This document shows positions 11,680-22,971 of a stretch of 64,000 bases of DNA, one piece after another. Within the stretch, counting starts at the first letter, position 1, and each line of letters opens with the position of its first letter. Below the pieces are notes generated by a model, which worked only from the letters and a program-made list of their open reading frames with translations, had not been told where the DNA came from and searched no databases. The position numbers and the translations under genes are program-made. Source of the DNA: Cytidiella melzeri (lineage: Eukaryota; Basidiomycota; Agaricomycetes; Polyporales; Irpicaceae); NCBI GenBank assembly GCA_022592445.1, contig JABYQR010000256.1, positions 1 to 64,000 on the forward strand. The letters are read 5' to 3'.

Positions 11680-12030
11680 TTCATAGGTAATTTTGTGACT
11701 GATAACTACTTTCATTAGTGAGTTGAACAGGAATCCTTACTTTTGTAAGTATAGGTATGTTACTGGTAACAATATTTGTGATCTACAGGTTCACAATCTT
11801 CACTTTTATACGCAATCTTGTGACTGGTAACAACTTTTGTGACTATTAAGTGCATAAGTGATTTTGTGGCTGATAACAGCTTTAATTACTAACATGCACA
11901 GAATACTAAAGTTTGATCAATTTAAATCCCCACTTATTTGGGTGAAAACAGTTTTTATGATGAGTTTACCCAGATTACTGACTTCCATACCTGTAACAAT
12001 TGTTGTCACTAACTTCCTTGGATGAAAACA
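11680..12030. repeat. Degenerate tandem repeats of a TTTTGTGACTGATAAC motif
   Basis: Between 11,690 and 12,020 variants of a unit containing TTGTGACTGGTAACA recur about every 60-120 bp (near 11,691, 11,816 and 11,861, with weaker copies near 11,760 and 11,990). The units are too diverged to define an exact period. The stretch is AT-rich and non-coding. It may be the eroded 3' tail of the preceding LINE relic or a separate minisatellite. Confidence 0.45.
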
Positions 12031-12043
12031 GCTTCTGAGACCA

Positions 12044-12331
12044 GGTACTAGCATGAGTCATTTACTCAATATGTATGCCTCTGGTACAAGTGCTGAGCCT
12101 AGGCATACAGTGAGAAATGCGCTTAGTAATACAGTAGAATAGCTGAAGTAGACATGTATGGTATTACTTACATAAGTAGATACAGACATGTATATAAGTA
12201 GATATAGACATGTATATAAGTAGATACAGACATGTATATAAGCAGAGCTGCTTAAGCAGCAACAAAAAGAATAAGACTCATCTTCAAAGCTTAACAGCCT
12301 CTGTCCCTCGCGCACAACTTCCACGATGTTA
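12044..12331 (+). repeat. 5'-truncated copia LTR with a tripled 22-bp unit
   Basis: From GTACTAGCATGAGTCATTTACTC to near the TGTTA end, this matches the 3' half of the 538-555 bp copia LTR. The unit TAAGTAGATACAGACATGTATA occurs three times in tandem (12,173-12,238) where the other LTRs have one. No target duplication can be checked because the 5' end is missing. The flanking stretch 12,332-13,548 holds only short ORFs that I do not recognise. Confidence 0.85.
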
Positions 12332-13548
12332 GAAAAGAAGTGGTAGGCTAGCCACCACTAGCGTAAATAGACTGTATTCCTGCAACAGAGGTTAAATTTT
12401 GTGATGCAGGTGGGTAAGACTGGTGTACCCTTGTGAATAGATTTTCTTGATTGATGTGATACAGCATGCCTTTGTGTACGCCCATGCCAATTGACATGTG
12501 AACTGAGATGACTTCAACATGTATAAATTCAATGACTGATAAAACACATTTGTAGTATTCTATCAAATACCTAGGCCATCCATGCATGGCACCGCCAACC
12601 TGTTCTTCATACTCTCTAACTGCCTGATTTGTATCTCAATCAAGAGCTTACGTGCCTGCAATTTTCTCTCCTCCAACTAGATCCAACATGACATTTTTTT
12701 GTCTTCTACCCCTGACACATTGGCCAGCACATTACACAGGGTTGACATCTCTCAACGTTGGCGCTTCAATTGGGGAAGATGCCAATAAAATCAACTGGAT
12801 GGGGAGGCGTACTGGATCTACAGCCGTGTTGCAGGACTACATAGATTCTGACAGCTTGTGTTCTGCTCATGAAAATCAGATAGATGCAGTCAACTTGTTA
12901 TGGAAACAAACCTTTTGTCAGCAACAACCCAGTGGCATGGTGCTCTTGTACACTTGTATCTCACTTATGGTTTGAGATATGAATCGAGTGCACTGCCAAT
13001 CTTGGCCTTTGTCCTGTTTTTGGGTAATTTAACATCAACCACATCATCAGTAATGGCTCAGCAGAAAGAATCACATATTTGGATGTCATTGTACCCAGTG
13101 TCTTATCTTTAGCTCACCATGTGGAGATGTAGGCCCAACTGTGAGCTTCATCCCATTTGAGCAATTTGTTGCCATTGACATGGCGTGTGAGTAGATAGGA
13201 TGCTCTGTCAACCACATGCACCATCTTCAATGACGTTCACAACAAGTTATATTTGAATTCTGCAGATGTTAACTGTCAAGAACGCGGCACACTGATGGCA
13301 TTTGATGAGTTCAAGTTCACCCAACATGCAGGTGTACTACGACCTTGTGGAAGACTGCCTGAGGTCCAGAAACCAAAACAGCCTACACAAACAAAACTCT
13401 CCAGAATGAACACAGGCAACTGCAGGCAATCAATGAGGGTCAGGACTTCAGACTGTACACTACCGGTTTATCAGCATTTTGCAAAGGGTTTGCAAACTAT
13501 CCTACCAGTGTGCAACTGCTTGAACAAGACCATGTGTATGACTGGCTG
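12332..13548. other. No recognised feature; left flank of the gypsy element
   Basis: Low CpG content and short ORFs only (for example near 12,652 and 13,253). I see no conserved motif, splice pattern or repeat. The gypsy insertion separates it from the equally unrecognised sequence at 27,676-28,664, so the two may once have been contiguous. Confidence 0.4.
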
Positions 13549-13796
13549 TGTGGTTTCACTCACTTCAAACGAAGAGCGGTTTGATTTTGCGGTGAAAATG
13601 AGCGAGAGAATTCTGCCCATAACGTTCGTATTTCGAGGGTTTTTATCCCTTTTGTATTGTACAGATTTGTAAGCTACGAGAATAGGAGCTACTTGATTAC
13701 TTATCCTTAATAATCCTTTTATTCAGTCGTTACCAAGAAAATACGCTAAACAAGTCATGAGAACGATCAGGTGCTACTCGTACAGGTCATACCACA
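13549..13796 (-). repeat. Gypsy 3' LTR
   Basis: A 248-bp LTR with TGTGGT/ACCACA ends. It differs from the partner at 27,428-27,675 at nine positions by eye, all transitions. Six of the nine fall at sites that are or evidently were CpG. Confidence 0.93.
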
Positions 13797-13926
13797 ACAC
13801 TACCCCCTTGTTAAGGATTTTTCGTCTCGAAAAGCTATCGTACAATGCTATTGTGCAGAAAAATAAAAGAAATCGTACGTTATCAGAATTGGTAAGTTTG
13901 GCGCATTGTGTTTGGCTTTATTTGTC

Positions 13927-14410
13927 TCAGTTGTTCCTCAGTCGTTGATTTTCATCTTGTCGTCGTAGGTCGTTGCTCGCGAACCATAGAGCATTATCAC
14001 TAGCTCGTCCGGGGAAGTAGCGACGGAGGCGTTCTCCGTTGTAGAGGTGACAAAGAACGTAACCAGACCTGGTTTGTAATTGGTAAGTGTTCTTATCGGT
14101 GATAGCCTTCACTATGAAAGGACCATCCCATCGAGGATGAAGCTTGGTAGAACTTTCGTGCTTACGTTTTACCAGGTCTCCAACTCCAATGGCTTGTTCC
14201 TTGTAGGTTCCTTCACGCTTGTCAGCTTTCGTCTTGAGTCGCGCAAACGCATACTCATTTGCTTTGTTTTGGAAATGGTCAAGATCTTGGACGTGTTCGA
14301 ACCGTTGGATTTGGATGGCCTCAATTTCCTGATCAGTAGGCAGAACGCGAACCACGTTGTATACGTGATCATTTGATAAATGCGGGTGTCGACTGTACGT
14401 GAGGTAGAAT
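13927..14410 (-). pseudogene. Gypsy integrase C-terminal part, cut off by the copia element
   Basis: This is the 3' end of the gypsy pol gene. It begins at the copia target site and continues the integrase reading frame from 22,972. It contains the linker after the catalytic core, a basic region and a GPY/F-like module (GVGDLVKRK ... LHPRWDGPFIV ... TYQL), ending at a stop at 13,927. This module usually helps bind DNA or target chromatin. No chromodomain was recognised. Confidence 0.88.
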
Positions 14411-14965
14411 TAACAAAGTGGAATATGTGTGCGAGGGGTAGAGGCTGTTAAGCTTCGAAGATGAGTCTTATTATTCTTGCTGCTTCAGCAGCTCTGCTTA
14501 TATACATGTCTGTATCTACTTATGTAAGCAACTACTATACATGTCTACTTCAGCTATTCTACTGTATTACTAAGTGCATGACTCATGCATGACTCATGCT
14601 ATGCATGCATGACTCATGCATGACTTGTATGACTGGGTTCAGCACTTGTACCAGAGGCGTACATAATGAGTAAATGACTCATGCTAGTACTTGTCCTCAG
14701 ATGTATGCTTTAGGCATCCTCTGGAGTCATACGTGCTTTCCATGTCATTTCCTATGCTACTAGAACACAGGCGTACATATATGTATAGTACTACTACAAT
14801 CCATATCTGTACGTCTCAGCTAATGTGATGGTTACTACTTGAGTTTCCATATACGGCTGCATAATTCCCATATCAAGACTGTGGGAACTCTGCTACCTAA
14901 AACGTCCTTGTAATAAGGCGTGGGAAACTACATATCATATCATATTATATTATATAGTTTTAACA
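14411..14965 (-). repeat. Copia-1 3' LTR
   Basis: A 555-bp LTR reading TGTTAAAAC...CTTTGTTA on the minus strand. It contains a TATATAAGC-type TATA box and an array of TGACTCA sites (14,579, 14,590, 14,610 and 14,675). Most substitutions I see against the 5' LTR are CpG transitions, and there is one indel in the TGACTCATGCA array. Confidence 0.95.
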
Positions 14966-14978
14966 CTCCCACTTAACC
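14966..14978 (-). promoter_or_regulatory. Copia-1 polypurine tract
   Basis: The minus strand reads GGTTAAGTGGGAG directly before the 3' LTR, the expected place for the plus-strand priming site. The RNase H-containing pol ORF stops a few bases upstream, at 14,985. Confidence 0.8.
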
Positions 14979-14984
14979 GTTACA

Positions 14985-17925
14985 TTAGTGAGTGTTTAGA
15001 TCAATTAGACCTAATCTCCCACTGAAGTATGATTGCTTCTGAAATGCCAATGACTTTGTCATGATATCAGCAATCTGTTCTTCAGTTGGAACAGCATATA
15101 GTTTGGCATTCTTATTTTCGACAAACTCTCTAACATAATGATATCGAATGTCAATATGCTTTGAGCGTGACTCTATCTTTGGATTCTTGGTGAAGTAAAT
15201 AGCACCATGATTATCACAGCATAGAATGGTAGGCTCTTGCTGTTTTAAATCCAATTCTTTGAGCACGGTGCGCAACCAATAACATTGCTTGGAAGTTTTG
15301 CACAAGGCCATGTATTCTGATTCCATTGATGATAGAGCAACGGTTTTCTGCTTTTTAGAAGTCCAGGAAATTGCTCCTTCAGCCAAAAGAAATACATTTC
15401 CTGTTGTCAAATGTCTGTCGTCTTTATTCTCAGCCCAGTCTGCATCCGAATAACCAATAATACCAGCATTACTTGATCCATTATGCTTGATCGCATAGGA
15501 CTGCGTTCCAAGCAAATATCTCAGTATATATTTAGCTGATTTATAATGGTGGTCAGTTGGATTTGACATGCACTGTGAAAGACGTATGACTGCATATGAA
15601 ATGTCTGGTCTAGTACCAATCATAACATATATAAGCGTGCCAATCAACGCTTGATACTGTCTCAGTAAACCAGAATCTGCTTTGTAGTCAGAATCTGCCT
15701 TCTGTAGTACAGCACCTGAAGGTAATGGTGTCCGAGCAGGAATAGCATTTGCCATATTAAATCGTTTTAAAGCCTCTTGAATATACGACTCTTGGTCAAG
15801 TAGAATTGTTTTAGCTTTACAATCTCTCTGCACACGCATGCCTAGAATAAGCTTAGCTTCTCCTAAGTCACGCATCTCATAGCGATCCATAAGATTTTTC
15901 TTAAGTGCAGACATAGCAAGTTTACTATTTCCTATCGGAAATATATTGTCAACATATAGAATGAGAATTAAATTCCCCCCTTGTTGCCGATACACGTAAA
16001 CACCAGCATCTGAATGAATCCGGTCAAAGCCTAATTCTATCAGAGTGTTATGAATTTTGATATTCCATGTTCGTGAAGCTTGTTTAAGTCCATAAATGGC
16101 TTTCTTAAGCAAACAAACATGGTTCTCCATTCCCTTCTCCACGAAACCTTCTGGTTGTTCCATATAGATTCTTCATCCAGTTCGCCGTAAAGGAAAGCTG
16201 TTTTCACATCCAATGCCTCGATTTCCCAATCTTCGAGTGCAGCTATAGCTAGTAGCATGCGTATGGATTCAAAACGTGCGACTGGTGAGAAAGTTTCTTG
16301 ATAATCAATTCCTTCAACTTGGGTGAATCCTTTTGCAACAAGACGCGCTTTATATCGACCATCAGATTTTATGGTGAAGACCCATTTGCATTTCACAATT
16401 TTTTGTGATGCGTCTGGTCGTCGTACAAGTGTCCAAGTTTTATTCTTCATTTGAGAATCAATTTTGTCTTGTGCAGCAGCAAACCATTGATCCTGATCAT
16501 CTCTTTTATTGCCTGCTTCCACATCTGTGGATATTCATTGATTGAATAAGCAGTAATTGAATTAAGAGTCTCGTCATCAATTTCTGCAGAATCATCATCA
16601 TCAGTTAAGCCTCCTGATAGAGTTTGATGTTCTGGACCCGGTTCAACGGAAGGTGATCTCGAGAGTTGACGTGATGACATTCCTGATTGCAAAGGTATCC
16701 GTAATCTGGATGGCCCTGCAATCGGAGATCTCGCGCGTGTTCTCGAGTTCCAGTCAGCTCTCAAACGAAGCTCATTTTGTTCTTCCTGTTTGTCCTTAGC
16801 CACTTGCTTTTCTAAAGCTTTCTGCATATCCACCGGCCGCATGGAAAGTTTAGGATTTTTTCCAGCAGTTGAACATTTGTTCTGGTTGATAGGTGGTGGC
16901 AAAGGTGGTTTAGGCTTAGGTCCTCGTTTGATTTGTGGTTGTGGTTCTTTGTCAAGAACCGGAGCTGAAGGGAAATGCTGCTGTTGTCGAGAAGGATGAG
17001 TAGGTGCTTGGTGCTCTGGATGATCATCATCTCCATCATCAGAATCTTGGTGACCTTGTTCATCATTCTCTTCAAAAGGTGAAAAATTATCGTGTGGAGG
17101 AACAGTGTTATTATCACTGTTATCGCCGACTAAAGGTTGTTTGGAAGGAGTAATATCTTTACGATACGGGAAATGAGTCTCGTCAAATACTGCATCGCGA
17201 GCAATGATGATTCGCTGTTTATCCCAGAACCGGTAACCCTTTACACCCAGTTCTAATCCAACGAATATCATAGGAGTTGCTTTTGGTGACAACTTGTTCT
17301 GACGACTCTTGATCGGTACGTGGACGTATGCACACATCCAAATACACGAAGCATTGAGATATCTGGTTTTATACCCAGAAAACTCTCTATAGGTGTCTGC
17401 CAGTTTAATCGTACATTAGGTAGACGGTTATTTAAATATACCGCTGCTTCGCAAGTAAGCTTCCAGAAACCATTTGATAACCCAGCTTGCTGACGCAATG
17501 CTTCGGCTTTATATTTTATGGTCTGTTGCCATCGCTCAGCTCTACCATTTTGTTGTGGAGTATACGGTACAGACATTTGTAGTTCTATTCCGTGTTCCTT
17601 CAGAAATCCTTGAACTCATTATTAATGAACTCTGTTCCACCATCACATCTGAACTTCTTCATCTTCTTTCCTGTTTGGTTTTCGGCCCATGACTTGTATT
17701 CTTTGAATCTTGTGAACGCTTCATCTTTGTGCTTGAGATAATAGAGCATCCCATGACTAGAAGCATCATCAAGACAAGTCATACCGTATTTGTAACCATC
17801 AATAGAAGTTGTAGAATATTCAATGAGATCGGAATGAGTTAATTCAAGGACTTCTGTAGCTCTCGACATAGATGGTGGAAATGGTTGTCTCTTTCCTTTT
17901 CCAACTTGACACCGTGACAAGGAGA
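14985..17925 (-). pseudogene. Copia-1 integrase, reverse transcriptase and RNase H
   Basis: Integrase pieces lie at 17,920-17,268: THSDLIEYS and FRCDGGTEF hold the first two catalytic acids, and YTPQQNGRAER follows. The linker is Pro-rich. RT runs from KCKWVFTIKSDG and YKARLVAKGFTQ through DVKTAFLYGELDEE to KKAIYGLKQA. Its active-site motif, normally YVDD, reads YVDN (Asn codon 15,945-15,947). RNase H includes YSDADWAENKDDR and SSMESEYMALCK and ends at 14,985. At least two frameshifts separate the segments (near 17,590 and 16,165). The polyprotein cannot be made intact and the RT would be inactive. Confidence 0.9.
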
Positions 17926-18159
17926 AATTGTCGATGGAATAGGAATTTTTCTTTTAATCCCTTTGTTCCTTTGTGAAGATTTTCGACAATCTTATTCCCT
18001 GGGTGTCCTAGTCATTATGCCACAACGTATAATCATTACAACTAACTTTATTAATTGAGTCTATCTTGCCTGACTAGACGTCCTTTAATCCAATAAAGTC
18101 CGGCATGATCAGGTTGACCATTTATAATCTCTTTCCTTCATTATAAATTGTCCATCCTT

Positions 18160-19439
18160 TCATGTAACACTGCTGGTGCATCCTTGTTGCAGTGCTCTAG
18201 AAGGAGAAAAGAATCTTGTAGTCGCATCTGGTATATAGAGGACATTGTTCAAAGTTGTGCGATGTATTTTATCTTTCACAAGGATCGTGTCAAGTACGAC
18301 CGTTCCTTTTCCCAATATTTTGACAGTCATATCTTTACCTGCTACAGAGCATGTACCTGCTACCGTTGCTGGTTGATACGAGATAAAGTCGTCAATTTCA
18401 TTGGTAATGTGACTAGTAGCACCACTGTCGATGAGCCATTCAACGCTTTCAGTCTCACACGTGGAATACAGAGAAACGTTGATGATTTCATTATCGTGCT
18501 CGAAGACAGGTTTGGTATCTACTTGAAGATTATTTACAGTCGCTTTGTCTTTGCCTTTGCCTTTGGACTTCTTTCGTTGTCCTCCTTTCTTTCCTTTATT
18601 CTCCTTGTTACCCTGCTTGTTGTTGGTAGAAGATCCTTGCTGATTATTTCCATTACCGCGAGACTTGTTCTGGTTAGGTTTCCCTTTATCCCAGTGCTGA
18701 CTCGTAGTATGGTTAGAAAGCCCACACTTCTTGCATTTTTCCTTCGGTAAACGCGTGGTCTGCGTAATCCGATTCGCATTTTCACTGTTTGAACCCTTTC
18801 GACGTAACTCTTCCGCAAGTATCTTGGGGATGAGCGTGTCAAACTTAATTTCTTCGGGTTTTGCAACAGTGCCAATGTATGCAGAAATGGCGGTTTCATA
18901 TGACGTTGGTAAAGCCCACAAAAGAATATGAACTTTAATTTGATCATCAAGGTCTAACCCAGCAACTTTGGTATCTCCAATCTTAGTACGGAAGCCTTGA
19001 ATTTGTACGTTCATATCCTTAGACTCATCAAAAGTTGAGCTAAGTAGGTTTCTGAACGCAACAGAGCTTGCTAAGACTGATGTCTTTTCAAATCTGTTTT
19101 CAATTTCTTCCACACTTCGGAGGCCAAATCCTCTCCTTCAAGATAGGATTGCAAAGTAATGTCAAGGTAAATATTGAAATAAGCTAAAGCGCGTTGGTTC
19201 CGAATTTCCCAATCCTTAAGTTCCTTCTTCTCATCAGAAGTGTCAGGAGGTGCAGTAGTCGTACCAGAACCTGAACTGGTAGCTGCTGCAGGTAAGGTAG
19301 GTTTCTTTTCGGTTCCATTCACGATTAACCAAGTGTTTGAATATCTGAACAAGCCAATCATAGCGGTGGACCATTTCTTGTAGTTTGAACCGTCAAAGAC
19401 GATCATTTGACTACCGCTAATCTTTCCTGGTTCAGCCAT
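18160..19439 (-). pseudogene. Copia-1 gag and protease
   Basis: Gag starts at ATG 19,439 (MAEPGKISG). It has the usual copia N-terminal region (VFDGSNYKKWSTAM) and continues in another frame after a one-base slip in an A-rich stretch near 19,085 (EVWKK to IENRFEKTS). A zinc knuckle follows, CKKCGLSNH..., with the last Cys replaced. The protease site WLIDSGATSH is intact. The start codon overlaps the stop of the preceding ORF in TAATG, an unusual arrangement for a copia gag. Stops interrupt the region between protease and integrase (17,925-18,160). Confidence 0.88.
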
Positions 19440-19969
19440 TATAACCAAAAGCAATCAAGGATCAAGTCGTAGTACGGAATGTACACTTCAGAGATATGAG
19501 GTACTACAGGTGCAATTACAGGTGATGACGTCTGTTTAGAAGTTTCTTCTAGAAGATCTTCGACTTCGGTATTTTCTCCGGAATCTGAGTTCTTATCTAG
19601 AGATTGATTGGATGTGTCACCAATGTAAGTTGTGCCTGTGATGATCTCTGATGGTTCCTGATCTATTACTACTTCTGGTTCGTTGTTCTGTGGTTCTGAT
19701 TCTCGACGATTTGCTAAGTCTTGAAAGTATGCAGTGACTAAAGCAGGTACGTCAAGATGCGGTACAGATCCTATGTAACCTCCAATGAGTTCTTTCTGAT
19801 GTTCAAAAGGTTCAAGATACCGGTCCTGTGTTACCAATGCAATAATTCTATAAACTTCGTTTAAATCTGCTTCAAACGAATATCTATAGCGGTTAGGGCA
19901 CGGTTGTGTTTCACAGGGTCTTGCAACACTGTCGACGTCACAAAAGTTCTCTGAGTCAAAGAGGTGCAA
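19439..19969 (-). CDS. Unrecognised acidic ORF ending in TAATG at the gag start
   Basis: This frame is open for about 176 codons upstream of gag and has no ATG of its own. In-frame upstream codons extend to about 20,015, so it is probably the last exon of a spliced message or the tail of a frameshifted ORF. It is rich in Glu, Asp, Ser and Thr. Its stop (19,439-19,441) shares one base with the gag ATG (19,437-19,439), so termination-reinitiation could couple the two. No homologue is recognised. It may be an element-specific accessory protein or captured host sequence. Confidence 0.5.
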   Translation of the reverse strand: MHLFDSENFCDVDSVARPCETQPCPNRYRYSFEADLNEVYRIIALVTQDRYLEPFEHQKELIGGYIGSVPHLDVPALVTAYFQDLANRRESEPQNNEPEVVIDQEPSEIITGTTYIGDTSNQSLDKNSDSGENTEVEDLLEETSKQTSSPVIAPVVPHISEVYIPYYDLILDCFWL

Positions 19970-20176
19970 TTCGGAATTCGTACACGCTAATGAAGCCAGA
20001 GTACAACGTTACAAACTATGTAAAGAAAAGTCATAAAAGTTCGTCAGAATGCGCTACGTGATGGTCGTGACTCGAAGCAGAACAAGAGAGAGATAGAGAA
20101 AATATACAAGTACACTACGGACTACGCTAATGAAAATGACCGTTTGTAAAAGTATAAAGGTACACATCGCGATATT

Positions 20177-21632
20177 TTATAGTATACAGTGCGCGGTATA
20201 GTTCGATTTGCAGAGAGTCCGTTCAAAGAGAAGACATCCAGGCTCTAAAGAAGGCTCGAGCGCAGCGGGCTCGATCTTTACCTCCTTCATTTTACCTTTG
20301 AACTCTTCCTCCCTATGAAAGATGCTCATCCAGTCTTCCTTCTTCTCCATACGTCTCTGAGTCAGCCAGACCAGCTGGTGATCGCTAAGATGATCGCGAC
20401 CATTGAAGACCTCCATCGCTGTGTGAAAGTCTGCAACTGAGATGAAGTACGTGTTCCAGATATTATCACAGTCCGGCCACTGTCCCCTCTTGAGCTTGAG
20501 GTAGATCCGGGCACAGGCTGTGATTCCTTGATCCGCTGAGACTTGGCAAATTCCTCCAGCTCCTCAACCATCTCACGATAGTGCTCGCATTTGTTGCCCA
20601 TGCTAACGACCATTGTATCAACCAGTCCCCTAGAGCGTAAGACCAGCTCATTGGGCGTATAGTTGGGATGGTTGACGTGTTGCATGGCGAGGATGGAACA
20701 AACTTGCTCCGGCCTGAAAACCTCCCCCTTTGGTCCATCCACGCCATAAACCATACCACACGGATAGACAGGCGAAGCCGGCCTAGTGTCGGTACGATCA
20801 CGTGGACCCAGTCGTCGAATGAGAAGGTGGGAACGACTGGTTGGGGAGCGAATACCGTTGGCCATTCATCTTCAACCTGTCCCTCCTCCTGAGTAGTGGA
20901 GGACGGAACCGGAGTAGGCTCGGCAGCAGAAGCGGCCTGGACTACTGGTTCTGAAGAATCATGAGAAACTGGTGAACTGATATTTAAACCGTTCATACCA
21001 TCAACGATATCCGGAATGACCGGTGTAGGCGGATTGACCATTGTAGAAGAAGTCTGTGGAGATGCAAAATTATTTAATGCTTGGGCAACCATGTCCCAAA
21101 GCGATAATCCTGCACTCACAAAAGGCGGTGGCATTGGAGTAGGATGACGATGGGGATGAGGGTGCGACGGCGACGCAGATCGGCGAGGAGGTGCAGCATT
21201 AACCCTGGAAGAACTTTGGGTTTGATGTGCCCTTATTTCCGCACTGACATTGCGAGGCCTTCGTCTATACAAGTCCAATTCCGCCTCTCGATTGGCTTCA
21301 TCGATGATACGATTAACCTCCCGGAGGTGCCTTTGCCTATCACTCTGCCTGAACCTGTCCCAGCCATGACGACCGAGAAGACTATACTCCATCGATTCCA
21401 TGCGCCTGACTCCGTCCCTGTCAACGTAGTTGACATTGATCCTAGCATCCTGAGCATCGGTTTGACTCATACGGATAGAGATGGGAGTTGCTGAACTCCT
21501 TATCTCCATAACGATGGGGTGACCCATACGGTCAAACCGAGTGTAATCATGAACGCGGTAGGGATCATTGGGAGAATGGGGAGCGAAGCGGGCATTGACG
21601 CGACGGGAAGTGCGGCGAGAGTTGTTCGGCAT
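20177..21632 (-). pseudogene. Unrecognised protein gene in the copia-1 5' region (frameshifted)
   Basis: From ATG 21,632 the frame codes for an Arg-rich N-terminus (NNSRRTSRRVN), a central Pro/Ser/His-rich stretch and a C-terminal part that continues across two frame changes (near 20,820 and 20,510). The downstream frames remain protein-like: EVFRPEQVCSIL, MVEELEEFAKSQR, then QWPDCDNIWNTYF and QRRMEKKEDWM. I read this as one protein of about 480 residues damaged by two indels. It is in the same orientation as gag and lies between the primer-binding site and gag, where copia elements normally have only a short leader. No known domain is recognised. Confidence 0.5.
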
Positions 21633-21918
21633 CTTCAAAAATATAAGGTCTGGAAGAAAGAATCGAAAGTATAAGATTTATGTCGTCGTATTCAATCCAC
21701 AACACTTTCCTTGAGAAAGTCCTGGGGATTGCTAATGGAAAAGTCGAATGTGAGTAAAAGTTTTCCACAAGTGATTCAAGACGAGTATGACCACTTGCAA
21801 CTTCGACTTCTACCAGTCGGTATGATACGACGAAAACATAATGGCGCATGTAAGAAACACCACGAAGTATAGGAGAGTCCACAATCTCCGTGATACCAAA
21901 AGTAAAAGTGGACGACAT
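21565..21918 (-). CDS. Small unrecognised ORF overlapping the upstream copia-1 gene
   Basis: A 117-codon ORF with its own ATG at 21,918 ends 68 bases inside the next ORF in a different frame. Its composition is protein-like (MSSTFTFGITEIVDS, then hydrophobic and aromatic residues), with no recognised domain. It could be an independent small gene, or the first exon of the next ORF joined by splicing or frameshifting. A chance ORF is possible. Confidence 0.35.
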   Translation of the reverse strand: MSSTFTFGITEIVDSPILRGVSYMRHYVFVVSYRLVEVEVASGHTRLESLVENFYSHSTFPLAIPRTFSRKVLWIEYDDINLILSILSSRPYIFEDAEQLSPHFPSRQCPLRSPFSQ

Positions 21919-22412
21919 GCCTCAAGAAATTCTACAGCTACAAAAAGCGGCGATTTCTAATTCCAGGACTGACTGACGTGCGCCAACACGAAGGTCCTAG
22001 GCCTCTAAGTCACGAGCTTAGAGTGCCACTCAACACTACCCTCCTATTGTACTACTCCGCCGATCTACCACTTGTACAAGTGGGAGCTTGTTCCTCCACC
22101 ACCGGATTTTACACTGCGTGTTAGGCAGATTCCGCGTAATGCACGACTCGTTAAAGTCGAGAACCACCAAGGGTGGCTTAAGTATTCAGCTGGGTTGGGA
22201 GTGCGTACGCAAGGGGCAAGTAGGTGAGGGAATTAGCTGTAGAAGATCAGTTGGGAATATTGTATTCGAAGCTGAGGCAGTCAACCAGTACAACTCTACT
22301 ACTACTATGTGGCCAAACAAAGTAAAGTAGAGAAACTTACTTATAAGAAAGCTTGGGGGATACTGGTTGATGGATGTCGTTGAGAGTGTGGATGTAGTTA
22401 AGCTAAAAGCCG

Positions 22413-22424
22413 GGGCTCATAACC
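22413..22424 (-). promoter_or_regulatory. Copia-1 primer-binding site matching the initiator tRNA-Met anticodon arm
   Basis: The minus strand reads GGTTATGAGCCC immediately after the 5' LTR. Its complement, GGGCUCAUAACC, is the anticodon arm of eukaryotic initiator tRNA-Met with the CAU anticodon. Drosophila copia and yeast Ty5 prime with a half-tRNA cut in this arm. The same 12 bases follow the 5' LTR of copia-2 at 57,863-57,874. Confidence 0.85.
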
Positions 22425-22971
22425 TAACAAAGTGGAATATGTGTGCGAGGGGTAGAGGCTGTTAAGCTTCGAAGATGAGTCTTATTATTCTTGCTGCTTC
22501 AGCAGCTCTGCTTATATACATGTCTGTATCTACTTATGTAAGCGACTACTATACATGTCTACTTCAGCTATTCTACTGTATTACTAAGTGCATGACTCAT
22601 GCATGACTCATGCTATGCGTGCATGACTCATTGTATGACTAGGCTCAGCACTTGTACCAGAGGCGTACATAATGAGTAAATGACTCATGCTAGTACTTGT
22701 CCTCAGATGTATGCTTTAGGCATCCTCTGGAGTCATATGTGCTTTCCATGTCATTTCCTATGCTACTAGAACACAGGCGTACATATATGTATAGTACTAC
22801 TACAATCCATATCTGTACGTCTCAGCTAATGTGATGGTTACTACTTGAGTTTCCATATACGGCTGCATAATTCCCATATCAAGACTGTGGGAACTCTGCT
22901 ACCTAAAGCGTCCTTGTAATAAGGCGTGGGAAACTACATATCATATCATATTATATTATATAGTTTTAACA
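22425..22971 (-). repeat. Copia-1 5' LTR
   Basis: A 547-bp LTR with the same termini and motifs as the 3' LTR. The AGAAT target repeat follows at 22,972-22,976. The adjacent gypsy integrase frame runs a few codons into it by chance. Confidence 0.95.

Larger units (their letters stand above)
14411..22971 (-). mobile_element. Complete Ty1/copia element (copia-1) with an enlarged 5' region
   Basis: The element is 8,561 bp, with LTRs of 555 and 547 bp that are nearly identical, and a perfect AGAAT duplication (14,406-14,410 and 22,972-22,976). Order on the minus strand is 5' LTR, primer-binding site, about 3 kb carrying extra ORFs, gag, protease, integrase, RT, RNase H, polypurine tract and 3' LTR. 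The coding region is broken by frameshifts, and the RT motif YVDD reads YVDN. Near-identical LTRs with a damaged interior suggest recent insertion of an already defective copy mobilised in trans. Indels in homopolymers could alternatively be assembly errors. Confidence 0.95.

Noticed and set aside
22413..22424. tRNA gene candidate (initiator Met anticodon arm sequence)
   Set aside because: Only the 12-base arm is present, directly after an LTR; no acceptor, D or T arms. It is a primer-binding site.
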